From Xenophilus sp. E41 (GTDB taxonomy: Bacteria; Pseudomonadota; Gammaproteobacteria; Burkholderiales; Burkholderiaceae_C), in contig NZ_QPIB01000009.1 of the NCBI RefSeq assembly GCF_003671765.1, positions 523,713-587,712 of the forward strand: DNA of 64,000 nucleotides, given 5' to 3'. The notes beneath the pieces were generated by a model. It saw only the letters and a program-made list of their open reading frames with translations, was not told the DNA's origin and made no database searches. The position numbers and the translations under genes were made by a program. Positions 21,070 to 28,965 of this stretch are shown here, one piece after another (position 1 is the stretch's first letter; every line of letters starts with the position of its first letter).

Positions 21070-22029
21070 TCAGCCCAGCACGCCGGCAATATGGCGCTGC
21101 CAGAACGCCGCGTCGGGCAGCATGCCGCTGCCGGCGGCGGCGTTGTCCGCCATGTGCTCGGGCCGGCTGGTGCCCGGAATCGCGCAGGTCACGGCCGGGT
21201 GGCTCAGCACGAACTTAAGCAGCACCTGCGCCCAGCTGCTGCAGCCGATCTCGGCGGCCCAGGGCGGCAGCGGCCGGTCGCGCAGCCGGCGCAGCAGGCC
21301 GCCGCCGCCGAAGGGCTGGTTGACGATCACGGCCACGCCGCGTTCGGCCGCCAGCGGCAGCAGGCGCTGCTCGACGGCACGGTCGTCCAGCGCGTAGTTG
21401 ATCTGCAGAAAGTCCAGTGCCTCGGCGCGCAGCACGGCCTCGACCTCGTCGTGCGCACTGGGCGTGTAGTGCGTGATGCCGAGGTAGCGGATGCGCCCCC
21501 GGGCCTTCCAGTCGCGCAGCGTCGAAAGATGCACCTTCCAGTCGACCAGGTTGTGGATCTGCATCAGGTCGATGCGCTGCGTGCGCAGGCGCCGCATCGA
21601 CTCCTGCATCTGCGCGATGCCGGCCTCGCGCCCGCGCGTCCAGACCTTGGTGGCGATGAAGGGCGTCCCATCGCCGGGAGCGGCGGCGAGCAGCGTGCCG
21701 GTGTTCTCCTCGGCGCGCCCGTACATCGGCGAGCTGTCGATCACGCGGCCGCCGGCGGCGAAGAGCGCGGCCAGCACGCCGGGCAGGCGCTGGTAGTCGG
21801 CGCTGCCCGGCGCATGGTCGAAACCGAGCCAGGTGCCGCAGCCGATGACGGGCAGCGCTTCGCCGGAGGAGGGGATGGGGCGCGTGTGCATGGCGCCAGT
21901 CTGCGCGCGAGCGGGCGGCTGTGCACGCGCGGGGATGATGCCCAGGCCGGACGCGCCGGCCAGCGCGGCGGCGGCACCGGCCCCGCGCAGCCATTGCGCA
22001 CGGGTCAGGCCGCCGCGCGCGGCGTTCAT
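21070..22029 (-). CDS. exported aldo/keto reductase
   Basis: 319 residues. NAD(P)H-dependent reduction of aldehydes or ketones in a TIM barrel. The tetrad is visible: Asp and Tyr in VIDSSPMYGRAEENTG, Lys in FIATKVWTRG, His in MQIHNLVDW; the cofactor-binding end reads AIPGTSRPEHMADN. The N-terminus TRAQWLRGAGAAAALAGASG then ARAQ is a signal sequence with a single arginine, so export by Sec or a relaxed Tat route is likely. The start overlaps the RND pump stop by ATGA, so it is in the efflux operon, an unusual place for this enzyme. Confidence 0.88.
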   Translation of the reverse strand: MNAARGGLTRAQWLRGAGAAAALAGASGLGIIPARAQPPARAQTGAMHTRPIPSSGEALPVIGCGTWLGFDHAPGSADYQRLPGVLAALFAAGGRVIDSSPMYGRAEENTGTLLAAAPGDGTPFIATKVWTRGREAGIAQMQESMRRLRTQRIDLMQIHNLVDWKVHLSTLRDWKARGRIRYLGITHYTPSAHDEVEAVLRAEALDFLQINYALDDRAVEQRLLPLAAERGVAVIVNQPFGGGGLLRRLRDRPLPPWAAEIGCSSWAQVLLKFVLSHPAVTCAIPGTSRPEHMADNAAAGSGMLPDAAFWQRHIAGVLG

Positions 22030-25000
22030 CCCTCGCCCTGCAGACGCGGCGTGCCTTCCGGCGGCGCTGCGTCGACGGCCGCCGGGCGTCGGCCGACGGT
22101 GCGCACGATGAGGTAGAACAGCGGAACGAAGAAGATCGCCAGGATGGTGCCGGTGACCATGCCGCCGATCACGCCGGTGCCGATGGCGTGCTGGCTGCCC
22201 GAGCCGGCGCCGGTGGCCACGGCCAGCGGGATGACGCCGGCCACGAAGGCCAGCGAGGTCATCAGGATCGGCCGCAGGCGCAGGCGCGCGGCCTCGAGCA
22301 CCGCGTCCCACACCGGCAGGCCGCGGCGCTCGCCGTCGGCCGCGAACTCGACGATCAGGATCGCGTTCTTGGCCGCCAGGCCCATGGTGGTGAGCAGGCC
22401 GACCTGGAAGAAGATGTCGTTGTTCATGCCGCGCAGGTTGGCCGCCACCAGCGCCCCCACGATGCCCAGCGGCACCACCAGCAGCACCGACACCGGGATG
22501 CTCCAGCTTTCGTACAGCGCGGCGAGCGCCAGGAACACCACCAGCAGCGAGATCAGGTACAGCGACAGCGCCTGCCCCGAGGCCAGCTTCTCCTGGTACG
22601 ACAGCCCCGTCCACGCCCCGCGCACGCCGCTCTGGGCGTCGCCCTGCAGGTCGGCGACGTACTGCTCCATGCGGGTGAGCGCCGCGCCCGAGCTGACGCC
22701 CGGCGCCGCCTCGCCCTGGATGTTGAAGGAGGGCATGCCGTTGTAGCGGTACAGCGCCGAGGGGCCGTACATCCAGCGCGAGGTGGCGATGGTGGAGAAG
22801 GGCGCCATCGCGCCGCTGCTGGTGCGCAGGCTCCACAGGCCGATGTCCTCCGGGTTCATGCGGTAGGGCGCGTCGGCCTGCAGGTAGACGTTCTTGACCC
22901 GGTTGCGGTCGATGAAGTCGCCGATGTAGATGCTGCCGATGGTCGAGGTGAGCAGGGTGTTGATCTGCGCCTGCCCGATGCCCAGCGCACCGGCCTTGGC
23001 GCGGTCGATGTCGACCTGCAGCTGCGGCTGGTCTTCCAGGCCCTGGAAACGCACCTGGCGCAGGTCGGGGTCCTTGCGGGCGGTGGCCAGCAGCTTGTCG
23101 CGCAACGCCAGGAACTGGTCGCGCGGCATGCTGGAGATGTTCTGCAGCTGCAGGTCGAAGCCGGCCGAGTTGCCCAGGCCCGACACCGAGGGCGGCACGA
23201 TCACCACGATCAGCCGCGCCACCGGGTCGTTGGCCAGCGCCTGGCGCGCGCGCTCGCGAATCGCGAAGACGCTGTTCTCGGCGCCCTTGCGCTCGCTCCA
23301 GTCCTTGAGCTTGACGAAGGCCTGGCCCTGGTTCTGGCCCGAGCCGGCGTTGCTGAAGCCCGGCGAGGTGAACACGCCCTCGACGTTGGCCGCGTCCTTC
23401 TCGCGGAAGTGCGCGCTGATGCGCTGCGCCACGGCGCGCGTCTGCTCCAGCGTCGCGCCTTCGGGCAGCGTGTAGTTGACGATCAGCGAGCCCTGGTCCT
23501 CGTCGGGCAGGAAGCCGGTGGGCGTCTTCATGAACATCGCCACCATGCCGGCCACGATCAGCACGTAGATGCCCATGAAGAGCGCGCGCCTGGGCAGCCG
23601 CTTGCGCAGGCTGCCCTCGTAACGGTCCACCTGGCGGTCGAAGAAGCGGTTGAACCAGCCGAAGAAGCCGGTGGTCTTCTTCTGGTCGGCCGTGTGCTGC
23701 TTGAGCAGCTGGCCGCACAGCGCGGGCGTGAGGATCAGCGCCACCAGCACCGACAGCACCATGGCCGAGACGATGGTGATCGAGAACTGGCGGTAGATGA
23801 TGCCGGTGGCGCCGCCGAAGAAGGCCATCGGCAAGAACACGGCCGACAGCACCACGCCGATGCCGATCAGCGCGCCGGTGATCTCGCCCATCGACTTGCG
23901 CGTCGCCTCCTTGGGCGAGAGGTGCTCCTCGGCCATCAGGCGCTCGACGTTCTCGACCACCACGATGGCGTCGTCCACCAGCAGGCCGATGGCCAGCACC
24001 ATGCCGAACATGGTCAGCATGTTGATCGAGTAGCCGAACACCGACAGCACGCCGAAGGTGCCCAGCAGCACCACCGGCACCGCGATCGCCGGGATCAGCG
24101 TGGCGCGCCAGTTCTGCAGGAACAGGAACATCACCAGCACCACCAGCACGATGCCCTCGATCAGCGTCTTGACCACGTCGTGGATGGCCTGCTCGACGAA
24201 GGGCGTGGTGTCCACCGGGTAGGCGACGTCGACGCCGGCCGGGAAGGCGCCGCGCAGCTGCTCGACCGTCGCCTTCACGGCCGCGATCGACTGCAGCGCG
24301 TTGGCGTCGGGCGCCAGCCGCACCGCGATGCCCGAGGCCGGGAAGCCGTTGAAGTTGCCGCTGAAGGTGTAGTTGGCCGAGCCCAGTTCGACGCGCGCCA
24401 CGTCCTTGAGCAGCACGGTGGAGCCGTCGGGGTTGCTGCGCACCAGGATGGCCTGGAATTCCTCGGCCGTGCGAAGGCGCGACTGTGCGTTGACCACCGC
24501 GTTGAGCTGCTGGCCGGGCGGCGCCGGCTGGTCGCCGATCTGGCCGGCGGCCAGCTGCACGTTCTGCGACTGGATGGCGGTCTGCACATCCGAAGGCGTG
24601 AGCGAATAGCTGCGCAGGCGGAAGGGGTCGAGCCAGATGCGCATCGCGTACTGGCCGCCGATGACCTGCACCTCGCCCACGCCCTCCACGCGGCTGATCG
24701 GGTCCTGCAGGTCGCTCACCAGGTAGTCGGCCACGTCGCCGGGCGACATGCGCCCGCTCTTGTCGTAGAGCGTCACGAACAGGTCGGTGGCCACGCCGGC
24801 CTTGCGCACCGTGATGCCCTGGTCCTGCACCTGCTGCGGCAGGCGCGGGATGGCCTGCTGCACCCGGTTCTGCACCTGCACCTGGGCGGTGTCGGGGTTG
24901 GTGCCGGGCTGGAAGCTCACCAGGATCTGCACGCGCCCCGAGGAGTCGCTGCGCGCCGTCATGTAGAGGTAGCCGTCCAGGCCGGTGAGCTGCTGCTCGA

Positions 25001-25196
25001 TGACCTGGGTGACGCTGTTCTCCAGCGTCTGCGCGTTGGCGCCGGGGTAGTACGAGAAGATGCTCACCGAAGGCGGCGCCACCGTCGGGTAGCGCGTCAG
25101 CGGCAGCAGGTGGATGGCCAGCGCGCCGGCCAGCATGATCGTGATCGCGATGACCCAGGCGAAGATGGGCCGATCGATGAAGTAGCGGGAGATCAT
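22026..25196 (-). CDS. RND efflux pump inner-membrane subunit (HAE1/AcrB type)
   Basis: 1056 residues, full length for the family. Opens MISRYFIDRPIFAWVIAIT and has twelve predicted membrane helices in the two RND halves. The proton-relay aspartates are in helix 4 (AIGLLVDDAIVVVENVERLM). PGANAQTLENSVTQVIEQQL, VATDLFVTLYDKSG and the late GRTPG-free C-terminal end ILAIFFVPLFYLIVRTVGRR fit drug/organic-compound pumps. It works with the adaptor encoded just upstream (10 bp). No TolC/OprM-type channel gene follows; the next gene is an aldo/keto reductase. The pump must use an outer-membrane partner encoded elsewhere. Confidence 0.95.
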   Translation of the reverse strand: MISRYFIDRPIFAWVIAITIMLAGALAIHLLPLTRYPTVAPPSVSIFSYYPGANAQTLENSVTQVIEQQLTGLDGYLYMTARSDSSGRVQILVSFQPGTNPDTAQVQVQNRVQQAIPRLPQQVQDQGITVRKAGVATDLFVTLYDKSGRMSPGDVADYLVSDLQDPISRVEGVGEVQVIGGQYAMRIWLDPFRLRSYSLTPSDVQTAIQSQNVQLAAGQIGDQPAPPGQQLNAVVNAQSRLRTAEEFQAILVRSNPDGSTVLLKDVARVELGSANYTFSGNFNGFPASGIAVRLAPDANALQSIAAVKATVEQLRGAFPAGVDVAYPVDTTPFVEQAIHDVVKTLIEGIVLVVLVMFLFLQNWRATLIPAIAVPVVLLGTFGVLSVFGYSINMLTMFGMVLAIGLLVDDAIVVVENVERLMAEEHLSPKEATRKSMGEITGALIGIGVVLSAVFLPMAFFGGATGIIYRQFSITIVSAMVLSVLVALILTPALCGQLLKQHTADQKKTTGFFGWFNRFFDRQVDRYEGSLRKRLPRRALFMGIYVLIVAGMVAMFMKTPTGFLPDEDQGSLIVNYTLPEGATLEQTRAVAQRISAHFREKDAANVEGVFTSPGFSNAGSGQNQGQAFVKLKDWSERKGAENSVFAIRERARQALANDPVARLIVVIVPPSVSGLGNSAGFDLQLQNISSMPRDQFLALRDKLLATARKDPDLRQVRFQGLEDQPQLQVDIDRAKAGALGIGQAQINTLLTSTIGSIYIGDFIDRNRVKNVYLQADAPYRMNPEDIGLWSLRTSSGAMAPFSTIATSRWMYGPSALYRYNGMPSFNIQGEAAPGVSSGAALTRMEQYVADLQGDAQSGVRGAWTGLSYQEKLASGQALSLYLISLLVVFLALAALYESWSIPVSVLLVVPLGIVGALVAANLRGMNNDIFFQVGLLTTMGLAAKNAILIVEFAADGERRGLPVWDAVLEAARLRLRPILMTSLAFVAGVIPLAVATGAGSGSQHAIGTGVIGGMVTGTILAIFFVPLFYLIVRTVGRRPAAVDAAPPEGTPRLQGEG

Positions 25197-25206
25197 CGGC
25201 GCGCGG

Positions 25207-26424
25207 TCAGGGCTTGGCGGGAGCGCTGCCCGCGGCCGAGGGCGCGGTCGAGGCCGTGGGTGCGATGGCGGTGCCGTTCTGCGGCGCTGCGGCGGCTGCG
25301 GGCGGCTCGTCCACCGGCTTGACCGTCGTGCCCGGCTGCACGTTCTGGCCGCCGGCCATCACCAGCCGGTCGCCGGGCTTGAGTCCCTCGCTCACCAGCC
25401 AGTTCTGGCCCACCGAGCGCGCGACCACCACGTTGCGCAGCTCGAGCTTGTTCTCGGCCGTCACCAGGCGTGCCTGCGGCGTGCCGCGGCGGTCGCGGAT
25501 GATGGCGGCCTGCGGCACCAGGATGCCGTCGGGCGTGGCGCCTTCGGTCACCACGGCGCGCACGTACATGCCCGGCAGCAGCAGCCCGTCGGGATTGGGG
25601 AAGCGCGCGCGCAGCGTGACCGAGCCGCTGCTCGGGTCCACCGTCACTTCGGTGAGCTGCACGCGGCCCTCGGCCGGGTAGGGCGTGCCGTCCTCCATCA
25701 CCAGCGACACGCGCTGGGCGTCGTCCTGGCGGTTGATCCTGCCGGCCATCAGCGCCTGGCGCATGCGCACCAGCTCGGCGCTGGACTGCGTGATGTCGAC
25801 GTAGATCGGGTCGAGCTGCGAGATGGTCAGAAGCGGCGTGGCCTGCGAGGCGCTCACCAGCGCGCCCGGCGTGACGCTGCTGCGGCTGGTGCGCCCGGAG
25901 ATGGGCGCCGTCACCTTGGTGTACTGCAGGTTGATGCGGGCGGTGTTGAGCAGCGCCGTCTGCACCTTCACGGCGGCCTGGGCCTGCTCGTAGGCGGCCT
26001 GGGCGTTGTCGTGCTCCTGCTTGCTCACCGCGTTCTGCGGCAGCAGCGCCTTGTAGCGTTCGGCCAGTGCGCGGGTCGAGCTCACGGTGGCGCGGGCGTT
26101 GGCCAGGGCGCCTTCCTGCTGCTGCACCGCCGCCTGGAAGGGGGCCGGGTCGATCTCGTACAGCACCTGCCCGGCCTTGACGGCGGCGCCCTCGGTGAAG
26201 GGGCGGCTGCGGATGATGCCGCCCACCTGCGGACGCACCTCGGCCACCATGAAGGCGGCGGTGCGGCCCGGCAGTTCGGTACGCAGCGGCACGGTCTGGC
26301 TCTGCAGGGTGCGCACGGTGACTTCGGGCACGGCGGGCGGGGCCGCCTTCGGCTGTTCGCGGCAGGCGCCCAGCAACAGCAGGGCGCACAGGGGCACGAG
26401 GCCCAGGAATCTGGAGGAACTCAA
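25207..26424 (-). CDS. RND efflux periplasmic adaptor lipoprotein (AcrA/MexA type)
   Basis: About 405 residues. The most sensible start is TTG at 26422-26424, which places the lipoprotein signal (SSSRFLGLVPLCALLLLGAC, lipobox LGAC) at the N-terminus with AGAAGG upstream; longer ATG readings have no signal peptide. Domains run barrel-hairpin-barrel: PLRTELPGRTAAFMVAEVRP then QVGGIIRSRPFTEGAAVKAG, a coiled-coil hairpin (QQEGALANARATVSSTRALA, EQAQAAVKVQTALLNTARIN), YTKVTAPISGRTSRSSVTPG and the C-terminal membrane-proximal domain. The tail is rich in Pro, Ala and Thr. It bridges the pump to an outer-membrane channel. Confidence 0.9.
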   Translation of the reverse strand: MSSSRFLGLVPLCALLLLGACREQPKAAPPAVPEVTVRTLQSQTVPLRTELPGRTAAFMVAEVRPQVGGIIRSRPFTEGAAVKAGQVLYEIDPAPFQAAVQQQEGALANARATVSSTRALAERYKALLPQNAVSKQEHDNAQAAYEQAQAAVKVQTALLNTARINLQYTKVTAPISGRTSRSSVTPGALVSASQATPLLTISQLDPIYVDITQSSAELVRMRQALMAGRINRQDDAQRVSLVMEDGTPYPAEGRVQLTEVTVDPSSGSVTLRARFPNPDGLLLPGMYVRAVVTEGATPDGILVPQAAIIRDRRGTPQARLVTAENKLELRNVVVARSVGQNWLVSEGLKPGDRLVMAGGQNVQPGTTVKPVDEPPAAAAAPQNGTAIAPTASTAPSAAGSAPAKP

Positions 26425-26650
26425 GGGGTCGCCTTCTCGGGAGATCGGAGTCGCGCGGAGCGGGTCACGGGCCGCGGAACGCCCGGGTCGGACGCTCATC
26501 ACGGCGAGATGAGAAGAACCTGACTGCACGCGAAAGTTGCAAGCGTAAGCCGGTTCTGTGAACGGTGTGCAAAGTTTCGTTGCATTTGCGGGGCCTGTGT
26601 CGGCTGAATGCCCGGGTGGCGCGCTCGGTCTGGGCATCAAAGGTGAAATA

Positions 26651-26666
26651 CTGTATAAAAATACAG
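26651..26666. promoter_or_regulatory. LexA box of the imuA-imuB-dnaE2 operon
   Basis: CTGTATAAAAATACAG, flanked by TA on the left, matches the LexA consensus CTGT-N8-ACAG with an AT-rich centre. It ends 13 bp before the imuA start, so bound LexA would block transcription initiation. This is the expected control of SOS mutagenesis cassettes. Confidence 0.88.
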
Positions 26667-26679
26667 CCATCGATCCATC

Positions 26680-27531
26680 ATGGGCCAGCCTTCCCCCGAC
26701 CCTTTCTCGTCCCTTCTGCTGCCGGCAGAGGCGGGGGTGTGGCGCGCCGACGAACTGGGCGCGGCCGACGCCCCGGCCCTGCCCACCGGCCATCCCGCGC
26801 TCGATGCGCAGCTGCCCGGCGGGGGCTGGCCGGTCGGGGCGCTGACCGAGGTGCTGCAGACGGCGCCCGACGCCCATGTCTGGTCCCTGCTGCTGCCTGC
26901 GCTGGCCCAGGCGGTGGCCCGGCATCCGCATGCGCGCGCGCCGGTGGTGCTGGTCGGCGCGCCGCACGAGCCCTTCGGCCCGGCGCTGGCGGCGGCCGGC
27001 GTGCCGGTCGAGGCGCTGTTGTGGGTGCGGGCCGAGGTGGCATCCGCGCGGCTTTGGAGCAGCGAGCAGGCCCTGCGTTGTGCCGACGTGTCTGCCGTGC
27101 TGGCCTGGCTGCCCCAGGCGCGCGTGGGCGAACTGCGCCGGCTGCAGCTCGCGGCGGCGCGGCACGAAGGGTTGCTCTTCGTGTTCCGGCCGGCGTCGGC
27201 GGCGCAGGGCGCCTCGCCCGCGCGCCTGCGGCTGCAGGTCGAGCGCACCGCCGAACCCGGCAGCATGGACGTGCACATCCTCAAGCGCCGCGGTCCGCCG
27301 CTGGCCGCACCGGTCACCCTGCCGGCACGCAGCGAGCGCATGACCGCCTTGCTGGCGGCGGCCCGGTTGCGCCGCCGCGAGCGGCAGGCCTGGCGTGCAC
27401 CCGAGCCCGAGGCGATGGCCGGTGCCACCGTGGTGCGGCTGCACGAGCACCGGGCGTCGCGCCCGGCCGGCAGCGCATCGCCTGCGGCAGGAGTTCCCCA
27501 TGCACTGGCTGGCCCTGCAGTGGTTGCCTGA
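26680..27531 (+). CDS. imuA: ImuA, RecA-like accessory protein of translesion mutasome
   Basis: 283 residues. RecA/SulA-like protein that connects ImuB and DnaE2 during damage-induced mutagenesis. Family features: ELGAADAPALPTGHPALDAQ then LPGGGWPVGALTEVLQ (degenerate Walker region), SLLLPALAQAV, VLVGAPHEPFGPALAAAGVP, LLWVRAEVASARLWSSEQAL. The C-terminal 30 residues are low-complexity and overlap the imuB start by 32 bp. Position right behind a LexA box and ahead of imuB and dnaE2 makes the assignment firm. Confidence 0.9.
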   Translation: MGQPSPDPFSSLLLPAEAGVWRADELGAADAPALPTGHPALDAQLPGGGWPVGALTEVLQTAPDAHVWSLLLPALAQAVARHPHARAPVVLVGAPHEPFGPALAAAGVPVEALLWVRAEVASARLWSSEQALRCADVSAVLAWLPQARVGELRRLQLAAARHEGLLFVFRPASAAQGASPARLRLQVERTAEPGSMDVHILKRRGPPLAAPVTLPARSERMTALLAAARLRRRERQAWRAPEPEAMAGATVVRLHEHRASRPAGSASPAAGVPHALAGPAVVA

Positions 27532-28960
27532 GCCGGCGCCCGAGGCCGCGGCCGTGCCCGAGGGCGCGTCGGCCGACGCCGCCCTGGCGGCCGCCGCGTC
27601 CCTGGCGGCGCAGGCCGAGGCTGCGCCCGTGCGCATGCCCGTGTCGCCCGAGGCGCTGGGCTGGTGGGCGCTGGGCTTCACGCCGCACGTCGCCTGGCAG
27701 GACGAGACCCTGCTGATGGAGGTCTCGGCCTGCGAACGGCTGTGGGGCGGTCGGCGTTCGCTGATGCGCCAGCTTCAGCATACGAATCCGGCCCCGACGC
27801 GCGTCCAGCAAGCGCAGGGTGCTACGAGTTCGATAGCACTGGCCCGTCTGCGCATGTACGCCGCCGGCCAGCGTCCGCCGCCCGCGGACGGTCGCCAGAC
27901 GCCTTCGGCGCTGCCGCTGTCCGTGCTCGGCGCCGCGCAGCCGCACCTCGACGTGCTGGCGCGCATGGGCTGCCGCACCTGGGGACAGGCGGCGGCACTG
28001 CCGCGCGCCGGGTTCGTGCGGCGCTTCGGTGCCGGCCTGCGCGAGGCGCTGGACATCGCCTGGGGCCTGCGGCCCGAACGCCACGCCTGGCTCACGCTGC
28101 CCGAGGTCTTCGACCAGAAGGCCGAGCTGCCGGCCCTGGCCACCAGCGCGCCGGAGCTGCTGTGGGCGGCCCAGCGGCTGCTGGCGGCGCTGCGCATCTG
28201 GCTGCAGGCGCGCCAGCGCGGCGTGCTGGCCTTCGAACTCGAATGGACGCTAGACCTCAAGCGCCTGAACGGCGTCGACCTGCCGCGCCAGCAGCAACTG
28301 CGCGTGCGCACCGCCGAGCCCACGCAGGACATGGCCCACCTGCGCCGCCTGTTGGCCGAGCGGCTGGCCGTCACCCAGCTGGCGGCGCCCACCGGCTGGC
28401 TGCGCCTGCGCTCCATCGAAACCGTGCCCTGGGGCGGTGCCGCCCGCAGCTTTCTGCCCGAGGACAACCGCCCCGGCGAGCCGCTGCACGAACTGGTCGA
28501 GAAGCTCAGCGCCCGCCTGGGCCCGCAGCAGGTGCTGGTGGCCCGCCCGCAGGCCGACCACCGGCCCGAGCGCATGCAGGCGTGGCGCCCGGCGGTGCAG
28601 GCGCAGGCCACGGGCCTGGCCACGCCCACCCAGGCGGTGCCGTCCCGCCTGGCCGGCGACCCTGGCGCCGACCTGCTGCCGCACTGGGTGATGAGCGTGC
28701 CGATCGAACTCGAGGTGCATGGCGAGCAGCCCCACTACCAGGGCGCGCTGCGTTCGCTGGTCGGCCCGCAGCGCATCGAGGGCGACGGCTGGTGGGAGCA
28801 GGTCGAGGCAGGGGGCGAACCGGGCGGAGCACCCGCCGAGCGCGACTACTACGTGGCCGAGAGCCCGGGTGCCGGGCTGGTGTGGATCTTCCGCGAGCGG
28901 CCCGGCGCCCAGCACGCCGATCGCGCGCCGCGCTGGTACCTGCAGGGCCTGTACGGCTGA
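27500..28960 (+). CDS. imuB: ImuB, Y-family polymerase-like mutasome scaffold
   Basis: 486 residues from ATG 27500 (MHWLALQWLPEPAPEAA), with GGAG 9 bp before it inside imuA. ImuB resembles Y-family polymerases but lacks the catalytic carboxylates and works as a hub that docks on the beta clamp. Visible are the finger/palm remnant DETLLMEVSACERLWGGRRS, the helix-hairpin-helix region LDVLARMGCRTWGQAAALPR then AGFVRRFGAGL, and the little-finger segment ELEWTLDLKRLNGVDLPRQQ. Residues about 95-114 (NPAPTRVQQAQGATSSIALA) are encoded by a copy of the genome's palindromic element, an in-frame insertion. Ends 5 bp before dnaE2. Confidence 0.88.
   Translation: MHWLALQWLPEPAPEAAAVPEGASADAALAAAASLAAQAEAAPVRMPVSPEALGWWALGFTPHVAWQDETLLMEVSACERLWGGRRSLMRQLQHTNPAPTRVQQAQGATSSIALARLRMYAAGQRPPPADGRQTPSALPLSVLGAAQPHLDVLARMGCRTWGQAAALPRAGFVRRFGAGLREALDIAWGLRPERHAWLTLPEVFDQKAELPALATSAPELLWAAQRLLAALRIWLQARQRGVLAFELEWTLDLKRLNGVDLPRQQQLRVRTAEPTQDMAHLRRLLAERLAVTQLAAPTGWLRLRSIETVPWGGAARSFLPEDNRPGEPLHELVEKLSARLGPQQVLVARPQADHRPERMQAWRPAVQAQATGLATPTQAVPSRLAGDPGADLLPHWVMSVPIELEVHGEQPHYQGALRSLVGPQRIEGDGWWEQVEAGGEPGGAPAERDYYVAESPGAGLVWIFRERPGAQHADRAPRWYLQGLYG
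27783..27840 (-). repeat. bipartite palindromic element, copy 3, inside imuB
   Basis: Reverse orientation, in the imuB coding sequence. The minus strand reads palindrome GCTATCGAACTCGTAGC, then CCTGCGCTTGCTGGACGCGC and the tail GGGGCCGGATTCG. It keeps the frame open and adds about 20 residues. Confidence 0.7.
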
Positions 28961-28965
28961 CGACC

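Noticed and set aside
22188..25322. 1044-codon reading frame opposite the RND pump
   Set aside because: Low-complexity His/Arg/Gln content and complete overlap with a textbook RND gene show it is a shadow frame.
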